Assembly: GCA_019113825.1 (NCBI GenBank)
Contig: DXGR01000131.1
Coordinates: forward strand, 1-64,000
DNA from: Candidatus Stackebrandtia excrementipullorum
GTDB lineage: Bacteria; Actinomycetota; Actinomycetes; Mycobacteriales; Micromonosporaceae
Reading direction: 5' to 3'
DNA length: 64,000 nt
Made by a program: the position numbers and the translations under genes. The notes beneath the pieces are model-generated. The model saw nothing but the letters and a program-made list of their open reading frames with translations, had not been told where the DNA came from and ran no database searches. Positions 17,088-27,657 of the stretch are shown one piece after another. Every line of letters begins with the position of its first letter. The first letter of the stretch is position 1.

Positions 17088-20000
17088 TTGTCCGATAGTT
17101 TCGTTCATCTTCACGTTCACACCGAGTACTCCATGCTGGACGGTGCGGCGAAGCTAAAGCCGTTGTTCGAGGAAACGCAGCGACTTGAACAGCCGGCCAT
17201 CGCGATGACCGACCACGGCAACATGTACGGCGCCTACAGCTTCTACCAGCAGGCAAAGAAGACCGGCGTCAAACCGATCCTCGGCATCGAGGCATACGTG
17301 GCGCCACACGATCGATTTCACAAGAAGCCCGTCTTCTGGGGCGAGCCACACCAACGCAGCGACGACCTGTCCGGCAACGGCGCCTACACCCACATGACGA
17401 TGGTCGCTAAAAACCCCACCGGCCTGCGTAATCTGTTCACGCTGTCCAGTTTGGCCAGCATCGACGGCTACTACTACAAGCCTCGCATGGACCGGGGCCT
17501 GATCGCCGAGCGCGCCGAGGGCATCGTCGCCACCACCGGCTGTCCCGGCGGCGAGGTGCAGACGCGACTGCGACTGGGGCAGTTCGACGAGGCCGTCAAG
17601 GCCGCCGCCGACTACCGTGACATCTTCGGCGAGGAAAACTACTTCCTCGAGTTGATGGAGCACGACAACTCCGTGGAGAAACGTGTACGGGAGGACCTGG
17701 CCAAGCTCGCCGACACTCTCAACCTGCGGCCGCTGGTCACCAACGATTCCCACTATGTCACTGCGGATCAAAAGGATGCTCACGCCGCACTCCTGTGCGT
17801 GCAGTCGGGAAAAACCCTCGACGACCCGAACCGCTTCCGGTTCGAGGGCGAGGGTTATTTCCTCCGGTCGGCCGACCAGATGCGTGCGTTGCGTTCCGAC
17901 GCGCTGTGGCAGGAGGGTTGCCGCAACACGCTACTGGTGGCCGAGATGGTCGAGTCCTACGACGCCGCCTTCGCCCACCAGGACCGTATGCCGGTGTTCG
18001 ACGTACCCGAAGGGCACACGGCCGAAAGCTGGCTGAAAGCCGAGGTATACGCCGGATTGGAGAAGCTCCTTCCCGGTGGCGTTCCCGATGCCTATCGCGA
18101 GCGTGCCGACTACGAGCTGAGCGTCATCGCCAGCCAGGGGTACCCCGGATACTTTCTGGTCACCGCCGACATCTGTAACTACGCACGAGAAATCGGCATC
18201 CGAGTCGGACCGGGGCGAGGCAGCGCCGTCGGATCGCTCGTGTCGTACGCCACCGGCATCACCACCGTGGACCCGCTGGAACACGGGCTGCTGTTCGAGC
18301 GATTCCTCAACCCCGAACGTGTGTCGATGCCCGATATCGACCTCGACTTCGACGACCGTCGCCGCGGCGAGATGATCACCTATGTCGCCGACAAGTACGG
18401 AGCCGATAAAATCGCCCAGGTGGTCACCTTCGGGACCATTAAGGCCAAGGCCGCGCTCAAGGACGCCGCGCGCATCCTTCACGGCAGTGAGGGCTTCTCG
18501 ATCGCCGACAAGATTTCCAAGGCCATGCCACCACCGGTGCTGGGCAAGGACATCCCGCTGACCGGCATCGTCGATCCCTCACACGACCGCTACACCGAAG
18601 CCGTCGAGGTTCGGACGCTGCTGGAAAACGACGCCGCGTCGAAGAAAATCTTCGAGACGGCGCAAGGCTTTGAGGGGCTCATTCGGCAACCGGGAGTTCA
18701 CGCCTGTGCGGTCATCATGTCCTCGCAGCCGGTTCAGGAGGTCATTCCGGTATGGGCGAGGCCGCAGGACGGTGCCGTCATCACCGGTTTCGACTACCCT
18801 TCGTGTGAGGACATCGGTCTGCTGAAGATGGACTTCCTGGGGTTGCGGAACCTCACCGTCATCGGCGACGCGATAGACCTGATCAAATCCAACCGGGGTG
18901 TCCATATCGACCTGGACAACCTGTCCACCGACGACAAGGCGTCCTACGAGCTGTTGAGCCGTGGAGACACTCTCGGGGTATTTCAGCTTGACGGCACCGC
19001 CATGCGAGAGCTGCTGCGTCGTATGCAGCCCACCGACTTCAACGACATCGCTGCCGTTTTGGCCCTGTACCGGCCCGGCCCCATGGGCGTCAACGCGCAC
19101 AACGACTACGCCGACCGCAAGAACGGCCGCCAGGACATCAAGCCCATCCACCCCGAACTCGCCGAACCGTTGAAGGAGATTCTCGCCGAAACCTACGGCT
19201 TGATCGTCTACCAGGAGCAGATCATGAAGATCGCTCAGAAGGTCGCCGGTTTCACTCCCGGTCAAGCCGACGTGCTGCGCAAGGCAATGGGTAAGAAGAA
19301 GATCGAGGTACTGGAAGAGCAGTACGCACGCTTCGAGGCCGGGATGAAGGAGAACGGCTTCTCCGGCGAAGCGATCAAAACACTGTGGGACACGATTCTG
19401 CCGTTCGCCGGATACGCGTTCAACAAGTCACACGCCGTCGCCTACGGCATGATCGCGTACTGGACGGCGTACCTGAAGTCCAACTTCACACCCGAGTACA
19501 TGGCCGGTCTACTGACCTCCGTGGGTGATTCGAAGGACAAGATGGCCATCTACCTGGCCGAATGCCGAAAGCTGGGCATCCGGGTTCTGTCGCCCGACGT
19601 GAACGATTCGCTGGGGTCTTTCGCCGCTGTGGGTGAAGACATCCGTTTCGGGCTCGGCGCGATCCGGAACGTCGGGGCCAACGTCGTCTCGTCCATCGTC
19701 AAACGGCGCGAGGACAAGGGTAAATACAACGATTTCCAGGACTTTCTGTCAAAGGTTGACGCCGTCGCCTGCAATAAGCGATCGATCGAATCCCTCATCA
19801 AGGCGGGCGCCTTCGACGGGCTCAAGCATCCGCGCAAGGGATTGGCCGCCATCCACGAACAGGCCGTCGATGCGGTGATGACGGTGAAGAAGGAGGAGGC
19901 CAAGGGCCAGTTCGACCTGTTCGGTGGTCTCCTGGAAGCCGACGCCTCCACTACATTGGGCGTCGATCTGACTGTCCCCGATGACGAGTGGGACAGCCGC

Positions 20001-20630
20001 GAACTGCTGGCATTCGAACGGGACATGCTGGGCCTGTACGTCTCGTCCCACCCGTTGGAAGGGTACGAACGGCTTCTCGCCTCGCACGCGGACAAGCCCG
20101 TCGCCGCACTGTTCGGCGACGAGGTTCCCGATCAGGCGCAGATCCAGGTGGCGGGGATTTTGACATCCGTGGAGAAGCGGGTCACCAAAAAGGGGAAACT
20201 GTGGGGCAAGGCCACGATCGAGGATCTGGCCGGCGCCATCGAGGTGTGCTTCTTCCCCCAAACCTTCGAAGCCTTCGGCGATCAGCTGGCACCCGACCTG
20301 GTGTGCAGTATCAGGGCCAAGCTCGACAAGAAGGACGGAAGTCCGCAGTTGATCGCGGCCGACCTCAAACCGTTGGACATATCAACGGCCACGAAGGGCG
20401 CGCCCGCTCCCATGTCGTTGGCGGTGCAGCTGGCCAGGGTGAATGCGAGTCTGGTCGACCAGCTTAAGGAGGTTCTCGCGGCGCACCCCGGTGAAGCACA
20501 GGTGCGTGTTCAGCTGAGTGGCCACGGGCAGACCGTGACATTGCAAATCGCCGACGACTGGCGGGTCACGCCCTCCAACGCTCTACGCGCCGATCTGAAG
20601 GGCCTGTTGGGCGCCGAGTGCCTGGTGTAA
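17088..20630 (+). CDS. dnaE: DNA polymerase III alpha subunit (replicative, DnaE1 type)
   Basis: The 1,180-residue protein is the chromosomal replicative polymerase. The PHP domain opens with [15 protein letters not shown] and [10 protein letters not shown] (residues 6 onward). The palm carries the catalytic pair in [11 protein letters not shown] near residue 415-425. A C-terminal OB-fold segment lies around 1,020-1,090 ([20 protein letters not shown]). Size and PHP metal ligands (His7, His9, His11) fit DnaE1, not the error-prone DnaE2. TTG at 17088 is chosen over the ATG at 17073 because GAGGGG lies seven bases before it and the family starts just here. A strong hairpin terminator follows. 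Confidence 0.98.
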   Translation: MSDSFVHLHVHTEYSMLDGAAKLKPLFEETQRLEQPAIAMTDHGNMYGAYSFYQQAKKTGVKPILGIEAYVAPHDRFHKKPVFWGEPHQRSDDLSGNGAYTHMTMVAKNPTGLRNLFTLSSLASIDGYYYKPRMDRGLIAERAEGIVATTGCPGGEVQTRLRLGQFDEAVKAAADYRDIFGEENYFLELMEHDNSVEKRVREDLAKLADTLNLRPLVTNDSHYVTADQKDAHAALLCVQSGKTLDDPNRFRFEGEGYFLRSADQMRALRSDALWQEGCRNTLLVAEMVESYDAAFAHQDRMPVFDVPEGHTAESWLKAEVYAGLEKLLPGGVPDAYRERADYELSVIASQGYPGYFLVTADICNYAREIGIRVGPGRGSAVGSLVSYATGITTVDPLEHGLLFERFLNPERVSMPDIDLDFDDRRRGEMITYVADKYGADKIAQVVTFGTIKAKAALKDAARILHGSEGFSIADKISKAMPPPVLGKDIPLTGIVDPSHDRYTEAVEVRTLLENDAASKKIFETAQGFEGLIRQPGVHACAVIMSSQPVQEVIPVWARPQDGAVITGFDYPSCEDIGLLKMDFLGLRNLTVIGDAIDLIKSNRGVHIDLDNLSTDDKASYELLSRGDTLGVFQLDGTAMRELLRRMQPTDFNDIAAVLALYRPGPMGVNAHNDYADRKNGRQDIKPIHPELAEPLKEILAETYGLIVYQEQIMKIAQKVAGFTPGQADVLRKAMGKKKIEVLEEQYARFEAGMKENGFSGEAIKTLWDTILPFAGYAFNKSHAVAYGMIAYWTAYLKSNFTPEYMAGLLTSVGDSKDKMAIYLAECRKLGIRVLSPDVNDSLGSFAAVGEDIRFGLGAIRNVGANVVSSIVKRREDKGKYNDFQDFLSKVDAVACNKRSIESLIKAGAFDGLKHPRKGLAAIHEQAVDAVMTVKKEEAKGQFDLFGGLLEADASTTLGVDLTVPDDEWDSRELLAFERDMLGLYVSSHPLEGYERLLASHADKPVAALFGDEVPDQAQIQVAGILTSVEKRVTKKGKLWGKATIEDLAGAIEVCFFPQTFEAFGDQLAPDLVCSIRAKLDKKDGSPQLIAADLKPLDISTATKGAPAPMSLAVQLARVNASLVDQLKEVLAAHPGEAQVRVQLSGHGQTVTLQIADDWRVTPSNALRADLKGLLGAECLV

Positions 20631-20636
20631 CTCCGT

Positions 20637-20672
20637 TGCTCGGGATGGTGTGGCATTGCACCACCCCGAGCA
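20637..20672. terminator. Bidirectional hairpin terminator between dnaE and the BASS transporter
   Basis: A 14-pair stem with one mismatch (arms 20637-20650 and 20659-20672, eight-base loop) lies seven bases after the dnaE stop and 16 bases before the end of the converging transporter gene. Confidence 0.75.
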
Positions 20673-20688
20673 CGACGGTGTGTTCGTG

Positions 20689-21564
20689 TCAGGCGGGGTT
20701 GGACGTTCGGGTACCGGCACTCAAGTGCCGCAACAGGTACCCGAATCCCGTCGCCGTAGCGAACATGACGAGCCCGTAGACGGCCGCCGGTATCGCCATT
20801 TCGGCGTTGCCCAGAAGACTCACCGCGATCGTGATGGCCAATGTGGCATTGTGGATACCGATTTCGAACGCGGCTGCCCCGGCCTCGGCCCGGTCGACCT
20901 TGAGCGCTCGCGGTACCAGGTATCCCACGGCAAGACTGATGACGTTGAACAACAGAACGATCAGGCCGACGGCCAGGAAGTACTGGGCGATGTTGTCCCG
21001 TTCATTGACAACGGCGCCGCCGATCACACCGATCAAGACGACCACCGACAGAATCCGAACGGGCCGATCCATCCGATCGGCGAACCCCGCCCGATGGTGG
21101 CGGATCAGCATCCCCACCAGCACCGGGAGCAAAACGATCGCGAAAACTTGTAGAACCTTGTCGAACTGGAGGCCCACCGAGTCGCCGCTTCCGAAGTAGG
21201 ACAGCGACAGGTTCACCACCAGCGGCAGGGTTACGACGGCCAGGATCGAGTTCACCGCGGTCAAGGAGATATTGAGCGCGACGTTTCCACCGAACAGGTG
21301 GCTGTAAAGGTTGGCGGTGGTTCCGCCGGGAGATGCCGCCAACAGCATCATCCCCACGGCCAGGGTCGGTGGAAGGTCGAACGCAAGGACCAGGCCGAAA
21401 CACGTCAGCGGCAACAGGACCACCTGGCACCCGAGCGCGACCAACACCGCTTTCGGGTAAACCAGGATTCTGCGGAAGTCGGCCAAGGTCAAGCCCAGTC
21501 CGAGCCCCAGCATGACCACGCCGAGAGCCACCGGGAGAAATACGGTCGTCAGTACCGAATCCAT
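20689..21564 (-). CDS. Bile acid:sodium symporter (BASS) family transporter
   Basis: The 291-residue membrane protein has nine or ten hydrophobic segments and BASS hallmarks. These are A-A-S-P-G-G-T-T-A-N near residue 77, N-I-S-L-T-A-V-N-S near 98, and the broken-helix motif E-I-G-I-H-N-A-T-L-A near 237, which binds sodium in the family. Substrates range from bile acids to pyruvate, pantoate and other organic anions, so the bacterial cargo cannot be named. GGAG precedes the ATG at 21564 by nine bases; the frame extends to 21693 without support. It appears monocistronic. Confidence 0.92.
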   Translation of the reverse strand: MDSVLTTVFLPVALGVVMLGLGLGLTLADFRRILVYPKAVLVALGCQVVLLPLTCFGLVLAFDLPPTLAVGMMLLAASPGGTTANLYSHLFGGNVALNISLTAVNSILAVVTLPLVVNLSLSYFGSGDSVGLQFDKVLQVFAIVLLPVLVGMLIRHHRAGFADRMDRPVRILSVVVLIGVIGGAVVNERDNIAQYFLAVGLIVLLFNVISLAVGYLVPRALKVDRAEAGAAAFEIGIHNATLAITIAVSLLGNAEMAIPAAVYGLVMFATATGFGYLLRHLSAGTRTSNPA

Positions 21565-21712
21565 CGATACACTCCACTCTAATAATTTAGTGTGGCCATC
21601 GATTGTGGCGGCCCGACCGCGTTCGCAAAATGACCGACCGGTCGGAATCGGTGCACTGCGAGTATCGAAGTACCGACCTACGCCGCGAGGCAACGACCGT
21701 GTCGGGTGTCGA

Positions 21713-21880
21713 CTACATCGTCGAAGCGAACGAGGCCCACAGTCCGGCGCCCAGAAGCGCCATGATAAGGGCCACGATGATACCGACGATCAGCGCTCCG
21801 CACATCATTCCAAAGTAGGCGAAAAATCCGAACTTGAATGCCGTGCCTGCGGAAATGTCGACTTTTAGTCGCTGATTCAT
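21713..21880 (-). CDS. Small membrane protein
   Basis: A 55-residue protein with a short charged head (MNQRLKVDISAGTAFKFG) and one long hydrophobic span (about residues 20-48), ending near WASFAST. AGGGAC lies five bases before the ATG at 21880. An in-frame ATG at 21916 would add a Pro/Gln-rich dozen residues but lacks a ribosome binding site. Similar short one- or two-span proteins of unknown role are common in actinobacteria. The hydrophobic composition supports it being real; function unknown. Confidence 0.6.
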   Translation of the reverse strand: MNQRLKVDISAGTAFKFGFFAYFGMMCGALIVGIIVALIMALLGAGLWASFASTM

Positions 21881-22065
21881 CGTCTGTCCCTGATGTGGAG
21901 GAGTCGAATAGGCCATGAGAAGCAGCGTATGACGATCCGACACCCCCGGCACTCCCGATTTCGTGCCACCCACCGACAGTCTGCCCGGCCCATGCCTCGC
22001 GTCATCGGGCAGACTAAGCAACGTGGGTTACCGGCACTCCGCATCAAGGTCCTAGGTTGGTCAAC

Positions 22066-23073
22066 GTGGCGACAACGCAATTGCCGACGCCGGCGATGGT
22101 GCTCCCCCACTGGCGACTGGGTGCGATCCAATCGGTTCGACGCGTCCAGACCGGCCTCATGAACCGGAGCTGGCGAGTACGCACCGACCGCGGACGATTC
22201 ATGCTCAAGCTGTTCCTCGACGTACGAGGCCCGCAGTTGGCGTTTCAGTTCTCGGTACTACGGTCGCTGGCGGCCGGCCGTGTCCCCGTGGTCCTACCGG
22301 TTCCAAGCGTCCACCACACCGACACCGTCATGGTCGACGGACACGAATTCGGCGTCTTTCCCTGGCTTGACGGCCGACACCGCTCCGGCCTCGCCCTGTC
22401 CCCGGAACGATGCCACGAACTGGGCCGAGTCCTGGGAAGTATCCATCTGACGCTCCGAAACGCCGCACCCACCCCACCACACCCGTATCACCAACCGTCG
22501 ATCCCCGCAGACAGCGCCCTACGACGCGTCGACCGACTACTCGACCTCGTCGAGTCGCGGCATGGCGGCGGCGCGTTCGATGCGCTTGCCGAACGCACCC
22601 TCCGCATGAAACGCGCCATGCTGGCCAGCATGGCGCATCGTCGGCCTCCCGACATTCCGGTGATCATGTCGGGCTATATCCACGGTGACCTTCACCCCCA
22701 CAACATCCTCATGACCGCCGACGATCGGGTTCAGGCGGTCCTGGACTGGGACAGGCTGCGGATAGGCCCCTACAGCAAAGAGCTCGCCCGATCAGCTGCC
22801 TTCTTTTTCACCTACGGCGACGAACGGGGAGTGGACCTCGACCGGGCAGCAGAGTTCGTTCACGGCTACCGCCATGTCCTCGACCTCGGAAATCAGGAGG
22901 TCGCGATAGCCCTGCACCGACTGTGGTGGGAAAGACTCGCCGACAACTGGGTCATCGAATGGCACTACCTGAGACGGAATCAGGCATGTGATCACCTTCT
23001 TCCCGGTCAAACCGCGCTCGTCAAATGGTGGACCGCCAACTTCGACGAAATCATCCATCGCCTCGCGACCTGA
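22066..23073 (+). CDS. Aminoglycoside phosphotransferase (APH) fold kinase
   Basis: The 335-residue protein has the APH/choline-kinase fold. The catalytic loop H-G-D-L-H-P-H-N-I-L lies near residue 208 and the magnesium-binding D-W-D-R of the DFG-like element near 228. A lysine-containing strand (FMLKLFLDV) near residue 48 may position ATP. The overall pattern, with a Thr/Ser-rich N-terminal lobe and late F-F-F-T-Y-G-D segment, resembles homoserine-kinase-type II proteins as much as antibiotic kinases; the acceptor is unknown. A GTG at 22066 is chosen; a TTG at 22057 is an alternative. It is followed 52 bases later by the C45 gene in the same direction. Confidence 0.82.
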   Translation: MATTQLPTPAMVLPHWRLGAIQSVRRVQTGLMNRSWRVRTDRGRFMLKLFLDVRGPQLAFQFSVLRSLAAGRVPVVLPVPSVHHTDTVMVDGHEFGVFPWLDGRHRSGLALSPERCHELGRVLGSIHLTLRNAAPTPPHPYHQPSIPADSALRRVDRLLDLVESRHGGGAFDALAERTLRMKRAMLASMAHRRPPDIPVIMSGYIHGDLHPHNILMTADDRVQAVLDWDRLRIGPYSKELARSAAFFFTYGDERGVDLDRAAEFVHGYRHVLDLGNQEVAIALHRLWWERLADNWVIEWHYLRRNQACDHLLPGQTALVKWWTANFDEIIHRLAT

Positions 23074-23125
23074 CGTTTGTACCGATATGGTGGCTTTCGC
23101 GTCGGTCTCGTGGCAAGCTGACCGC

Positions 23126-24244
23126 ATGGCCGAACTCCCCTTGATTCCTTTGTCGGGTACCCCCGTCGAACGGGGGCGCCAGCACGGTGCCGCGCTCGCA
23201 GAACGCATCGCCGCCAACGTCGATCTGTACCGATTCCGGATGCGTGAGGATGCGGGACTGAGCGATGACGAGCTGCGACAGCGCATCGACTTTTACCACG
23301 AGGTCTTCGCCTCCATGAGTCCTTCCTACGCCGAAACCATGGCCGGCATCGCCGAAGGCAGTCGGCAGGAGATGTCCGACATCGTCATGCTCAACGCCCG
23401 GTTCGAGTTGCTCTACAGCGCCTGGAGCGAAACCGGCACCACCGCCGGTGAATGCACGGCGTTCGGTGCCCCGCGCGAACACACCTCCGACGGTCATACG
23501 CGAATCGGACAGAACTGGGACTGGTTTGACCGTGTGCAAGGCGCACTGGTCGTTTTCGACGACAACGGACTGACGACTCTCGGGTATACCGAAGCCGGTA
23601 TCGCGGGCGTGAAAATCGGTGTCAACAGCGCCGGCATCGGATTGTGTGTCAACGGTCTGAGCTGCGACGCCGACGACTGGCGCCTGGGCGGTATGCCGTT
23701 TCACCTGCGCACGAGCCTGATTCTGAGTGCAACGAACCTTCATCGGGCGGTGGGACACGCAAGCCTGTCACCGCCGTCGTGCTCGGCGAACTTCATGATC
23801 GGCGCCCCCGAGGGCGTCGTCGATGTGGAATCCTCGCCTCGAGGCAGTCGTAGGATTGAGCCCGATGACGCGGTTCTGGTGCACGCAAATCATTTTCTGG
23901 ACCCGGATCTTCTAGAGGTCACTCAACGGTGGCATCGCGAACCCATCACCACGTTTCACCGCCAGAAACGTCTCGACACTCTGCTCAACGCACCGGATCG
24001 CCTGACGGTCGAGCACACCGAGGAGTCGCTACGCGACCACGACGGCGCCGTCAAGGCCGTTTGTCGGCATCCCGACATGGACGCGAGTGAGCACACCCGC
24101 ATCCACACCGCGTTCAGCGTGATCATCGACGTGGACGATCAACGGCTGGAGTACACCGAAGGGCCACCGTGCCAATCGGTTTTCCACACGGTGTCGCTGG
24201 ATACGGCCAGAGCGAAGTTGGATCAGCCTACAGTCCGCGTTTGA
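23126..24244 (+). CDS. C45-family N-terminal nucleophile hydrolase (acyl-CoA:6-APA acyltransferase-like)
   Basis: The 372-residue protein matches the penicillin acyltransferase/carcinine hydrolase family. E-R-G-R-Q-H-G lies near residue 15, and the G-E-C-T-A-F-G-A element near 110 holds the cysteine expected to become the N-terminal nucleophile after self-cleavage. R-I-G-Q-N-W-D-W follows, with G-V-N-S-A-G-I-G-L-C-V-N-G near 170. Members hydrolyse or transfer acyl groups on amides. The natural substrate in actinobacteria is generally unknown. The ATG at 23126 begins the conserved region; ribosome binding site weak. Its last 17 bases overlap the converging binding-protein gene. It may be cotranscribed with the APH gene. 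Confidence 0.85.
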   Translation: MAELPLIPLSGTPVERGRQHGAALAERIAANVDLYRFRMREDAGLSDDELRQRIDFYHEVFASMSPSYAETMAGIAEGSRQEMSDIVMLNARFELLYSAWSETGTTAGECTAFGAPREHTSDGHTRIGQNWDWFDRVQGALVVFDDNGLTTLGYTEAGIAGVKIGVNSAGIGLCVNGLSCDADDWRLGGMPFHLRTSLILSATNLHRAVGHASLSPPSCSANFMIGAPEGVVDVESSPRGSRRIEPDDAVLVHANHFLDPDLLEVTQRWHREPITTFHRQKRLDTLLNAPDRLTVEHTEESLRDHDGAVKAVCRHPDMDASEHTRIHTAFSVIIDVDDQRLEYTEGPPCQSVFHTVSLDTARAKLDQPTVRV

Positions 24245-25637
24245 CGTCGTCGAGAAACTGAGTCGCCGATACATCGCCGGTCATCAACGCCGTGATCTCG
24301 GGGAACAGAACCTGTTGCACGAACGTACCGTGGTTGATCTCCATGGTGTTCTTGTACAGGTTTCGGTCGTCCTCGAGATACGGCGCCAACGCCTTCACCC
24401 CCGGCCGGTCGGTGTCGACGCTGACGCTCGACACGACGTTCAGCGACGAGGTGTGATTGACCCAGGCATCGGTCCCCGCCTTGGACAACATGATGCGCAG
24501 ATACTCCAATGCACCTGCGGGATTGTTCGAATACCGAGGCACGACGTAGTGCTCCCCGGGCGTCGCCTGCAACAGGTCGGGTTCAGCACTGCCGGCAAGG
24601 GCCGGAACCGGGATGAATCCCATGTCGAAGTCTTCCGGAATGTCGTCCTTTTCCTCGTTCTCCAGCCAACTGCCACACGGGATAAAGGCCGCCTCCCCTT
24701 CCAACCAGGCGTCCTGGGCGTCCAAATGGCTCATGGAAGCCGTGCCTTCAAGGACAAAACCCCGAGAGACGAACTCCGCCCATGATTCGGCTGCCAGCTC
24801 AACGGAATCGTGGCTCCAGGCGTCGCGACCCCAATCCTCTTCAAATCCGGTCATGACCTCACGCCCGCCGTGCCGCACGGCCAAGGTGATGATCGGGTCG
24901 AGCATGTAATACGGGAACTTCCCCTGATAGGTCAACGGCGCCATACCGCTGGCCTTGATCTCCGTACACACGGCCATGAACTCGGCCCACGTCGTCGGTA
25001 TCGGCCAGCCGTTCTCATCGAACAGCTTCTGCGAATACCACAGGCCATAGCCGGCAAAGTCGTACGGAAGCCCGAAGACCTCGTCACCGGACCCGAACTG
25101 TCCCGCTTCCATCACACCGTCACGTAGCGTTTCAGCCACCGTGACCGACGGGTCGTCGATGCTCGGCGCGCCCAACAGGTCCCGCAGGTCGGTGAGTTCT
25201 CCGTCATGCACCAGCTGGTCGAGTTCGATTCGTTCACCCCCGGCGTTCATCAGCACGTCCGGTGGCGAGTAGCTACGAAAACGCGGTTGTACGACTTCGG
25301 AGATCTGTGCCGTCCCAACGTGAATGATCTCCGCATCGGGGAACTTCTTGTTGTATAGGACCTGGTGTCCCTCGGTCGCGTACTCGTCGGAGTAGCCACC
25401 CTTAAAGATTGTGACGTCCAACGGAACCTCGCCGTCGACACCGAAGGGGTTGTCGGCGTTGGACAGGTCCAGCCGTACGGGTCCGCGTTTGTGCTGGTTG
25501 GCTTCGGCCGGGTCGACAACGTCACCGCATGCGGTCAGCAGGGCCGCGGCTCCCACCCCGGCTCCAATCGTCGAACCGGCCTTCAGCAGCTTTCTACGCT
25601 GCATTCCGGTGCCGAAAAAACCTGTGGATCTCTTCAT
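24228..25637 (-). CDS. Sugar ABC transporter substrate-binding lipoprotein, NgcE-like (copy 1)
   Basis: The 469-residue protein has a twin-arginine lipoprotein leader (QRRKLLKAG near residue 13, lipobox LLTAC) and then the family 1 solute-binding fold. It is clearly paralogous to the binding protein at 27702: both have A-D-N-P-F-G-V-D, Y-A-T-E-G-H-Q, P-D-A-E-I-I-H and I-M-L-S-K, and both are 469 residues long. The group resembles NgcE, the N-acetylglucosamine/diacetylchitobiose binder of Streptomyces. It lies downstream of the permease pair beyond a strong terminator, so it probably has its own promoter. Its 3' end overlaps the C45 gene by 17 bases. Exported and membrane-anchored. Confidence 0.9.
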   Translation of the reverse strand: MKRSTGFFGTGMQRRKLLKAGSTIGAGVGAAALLTACGDVVDPAEANQHKRGPVRLDLSNADNPFGVDGEVPLDVTIFKGGYSDEYATEGHQVLYNKKFPDAEIIHVGTAQISEVVQPRFRSYSPPDVLMNAGGERIELDQLVHDGELTDLRDLLGAPSIDDPSVTVAETLRDGVMEAGQFGSGDEVFGLPYDFAGYGLWYSQKLFDENGWPIPTTWAEFMAVCTEIKASGMAPLTYQGKFPYYMLDPIITLAVRHGGREVMTGFEEDWGRDAWSHDSVELAAESWAEFVSRGFVLEGTASMSHLDAQDAWLEGEAAFIPCGSWLENEEKDDIPEDFDMGFIPVPALAGSAEPDLLQATPGEHYVVPRYSNNPAGALEYLRIMLSKAGTDAWVNHTSSLNVVSSVSVDTDRPGVKALAPYLEDDRNLYKNTMEINHGTFVQQVLFPEITALMTGDVSATQFLDDVKRGL

Positions 25638-25739
25638 GTCCGTGCGCTCCCGTGGGGTGGTTATCAAAGGGTGCGTTCCGCGGGCTGAGCCTATACGACC
25701 AGGTCAGCGGCAATTCTCGGGCGACAGGCATCACCTCAA

Positions 25740-25782
25740 GTGGAGTGTGGGCGGTCACATGGGGACCGCGACCACACTCCAC
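25740..25782 (-). terminator. Terminator at the end of the amino-sugar transporter operon
   Basis: An 11-pair stem plus a further six pairs after a two-base bulge (arms about 25740-25756 and 25764-25782) lies just past the stop codon of the inner-membrane permease at 25790. It should end the operon before the second binding-protein gene. Confidence 0.78.
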
Positions 25783-25789
25783 CGATGAA

Positions 25790-26695
25790 TCACTTCAGAG
25801 CGCCTGCGGTCATACCGGCCTGGATCTGGCGCTGGAACAGAATGTAGGCGATGAGCACCGGCAACATCGCCAAAGCCATACCTGCGAACAAGACGCCGGT
25901 GTCAACCTGTTTCCCGGCCTCCGATGTCAGGTTGGCAAGTCCCACCGACAAAACCTGGCCATCCTTGTTTCGATTCATCAACACTAGCGGCAGAATAAAC
26001 TGATTCCACTGTCCAATGATGTTGAAAATCGTGATCGAGATGATTCCCGGCTTCGCCATCGGAAGCATGACCTGGAAAAACAGCCGATAGTGACCCGCGC
26101 CGTCGATCATCGCGGCCTCGGCAACGCCGGTGGGGAGAGTTCGGAAGAACGCGGTCAGGAAGAAGACCGTGAACGGCATCGAATAGGCTATGTACACAAT
26201 GGCCAAACCGACATAGGTGTCCTTCAACCCGACATTGTCCATCGTCTTGTACAACGGGAACAACGCCAGGAAGACCGGGAACATCATGCCCGCGACGAAC
26301 AGCATGAAAAACAGGCGGTTCCCCGGAAAGTCGTAGCGCGCCAACACGTAGGCCGCCATCGCCCCCAGCAGCATGGTGCCGGTGACGGACATGAGCAGAA
26401 CTATCACGGTGTTGAGGAAGTATTGACCGAGGTTGGCCTCGACCCACGCCCCCGCGAAGTTCTCCCAGTGAATTTCCAGCGGCAAACCGAACGGATTGGA
26501 TTTGATCTCGCCACTCGGCCGAAGCGAGTTGATGAGAATCCACACCACCGGCAGAACGACCATTGCCGCCCACAGAACGAGGAAGCCGTGAGAGAACGCA
26601 TTGAGTACCTTGCCGCCCTCTTCGTCACCGACGGGCTTGACCTGCGGCCGCTCCGGTTCGGGGTCGGTCTTCGGAGGCATCTGTGCTGTAGTCAT
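25790..26695 (-). CDS. Carbohydrate ABC transporter permease, MalG-type (NgcG-like)
   Basis: The 301-residue protein has a hydrophilic N-terminus, six predicted membrane spans and the EAA loop E-A-A-M-I-D-G-A-G-H near residue 200, which contacts the ATPase. The ending G-A-L-K and layout fit MalG-like permeases of sugar importers. It partners the permease encoded at 26708, 12 bases upstream in the same operon. AAGGAG lies nine bases before the ATG. No ATPase gene is in the locus, so a shared MsiK-type ATPase encoded elsewhere is likely (inference). Confidence 0.94.
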   Translation of the reverse strand: MTTAQMPPKTDPEPERPQVKPVGDEEGGKVLNAFSHGFLVLWAAMVVLPVVWILINSLRPSGEIKSNPFGLPLEIHWENFAGAWVEANLGQYFLNTVIVLLMSVTGTMLLGAMAAYVLARYDFPGNRLFFMLFVAGMMFPVFLALFPLYKTMDNVGLKDTYVGLAIVYIAYSMPFTVFFLTAFFRTLPTGVAEAAMIDGAGHYRLFFQVMLPMAKPGIISITIFNIIGQWNQFILPLVLMNRNKDGQVLSVGLANLTSEAGKQVDTGVLFAGMALAMLPVLIAYILFQRQIQAGMTAGALK

Positions 26696-26707
26696 GATTG
26701 ATGCTCC

Positions 26708-27634
26708 TTAGTACTCGATACGTTCGCGGCGCGTCAGGCGCAGCGACACGAGGGTAAGAGTCAAAATCGCGGCGAACAGAACCACACCGACGGCCGAAGC
26801 CATACCGGCGTCGTTGCCGCTCCCGAAAGCAAGTTTGTAGATGGCTCCACCGATGACCTCACTGGCATGGTCGGGCCCACCCTGGCTGGGCGTCATCATG
26901 AACACGAGTACAAACCCGTCTGTGGCGATGATGCCCAGGTAAACCCATGCCGTCTGGATCGAATCACGCAAAAGCGGCAGCGTGATGGTGAAGAACGTCT
27001 TGACTCTCCCGGCCCCGTCGATGCGTGCCGCCTCGTAGATGTCGTGCGGGATCGCAGCCATCGCGGAGGAGAAGTACACCAGGTAGAAACCCACGCTGCT
27101 CCACACCATGACCGCGATGATGCCCGTCAGCACCCAACTCTTGTCGTTCATGAAGCCGTATTCGGGATACGGCAACCCCAAAGCTTCCAGCGTCGATGTC
27201 AACAGACCGCCGGTGGTCACCGGCTTGTAAATCTGAACCCACACCAGCGCAACGATCGCGGTGGCCAGAACCTGGGGGAAAAAGTAGACGATCTTATAGA
27301 AGCCGGCACCGCGCACACCGCTGACGCCGCCCTTGCTACGACCACCGACATTGAGCATGAACGCGAAGAACAGGGACATCGCGATCACGATGACCGGCAT
27401 CACCAACAGGATGATTCCGGTGTTCTTGAATCCGGGAACGATCCAGCGCTTCGGGTCGTCCCACATCTTGATGAAGTTTTCAAACCCGATGTAGTTGAAC
27501 GTTGGGGAGTACCCGCTCCAGTCGGTCAAAGAGATCTGAAACGCCTGGACGAAAGGCAAGATCACCAGCCAAACGTACAAACCGACCGGTAGCACCAGGA
27601 ATGAGGCAACAAACAAGCCCCTGCCGTGTTTCAT
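26708..27634 (-). CDS. Carbohydrate ABC transporter permease, MalF-type (NgcF-like)
   Basis: The 308-residue protein has six predicted spans. An N-terminal signal-anchor segment (L-F-V-A-S-F-L-V-L-P) and an I-S-L-T-D-W-S-G-Y motif lead to the EAA loop E-A-A-R-I-D-G-A-G-R near residue 209. It pairs with the MalG-type permease downstream. Length and order (binding protein, MalF-type, MalG-type) are typical of CUT1 sugar importers. A large hairpin separates it from the binding-protein gene upstream. GAAGG lies 12 bases before the ATG. Confidence 0.94.
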   Translation of the reverse strand: MKHGRGLFVASFLVLPVGLYVWLVILPFVQAFQISLTDWSGYSPTFNYIGFENFIKMWDDPKRWIVPGFKNTGIILLVMPVIVIAMSLFFAFMLNVGGRSKGGVSGVRGAGFYKIVYFFPQVLATAIVALVWVQIYKPVTTGGLLTSTLEALGLPYPEYGFMNDKSWVLTGIIAVMVWSSVGFYLVYFSSAMAAIPHDIYEAARIDGAGRVKTFFTITLPLLRDSIQTAWVYLGIIATDGFVLVFMMTPSQGGPDHASEVIGGAIYKLAFGSGNDAGMASAVGVVLFAAILTLTLVSLRLTRRERIEY

Positions 27635-27657
27635 CGAACGCAGTGCCTTCTTCCGAG

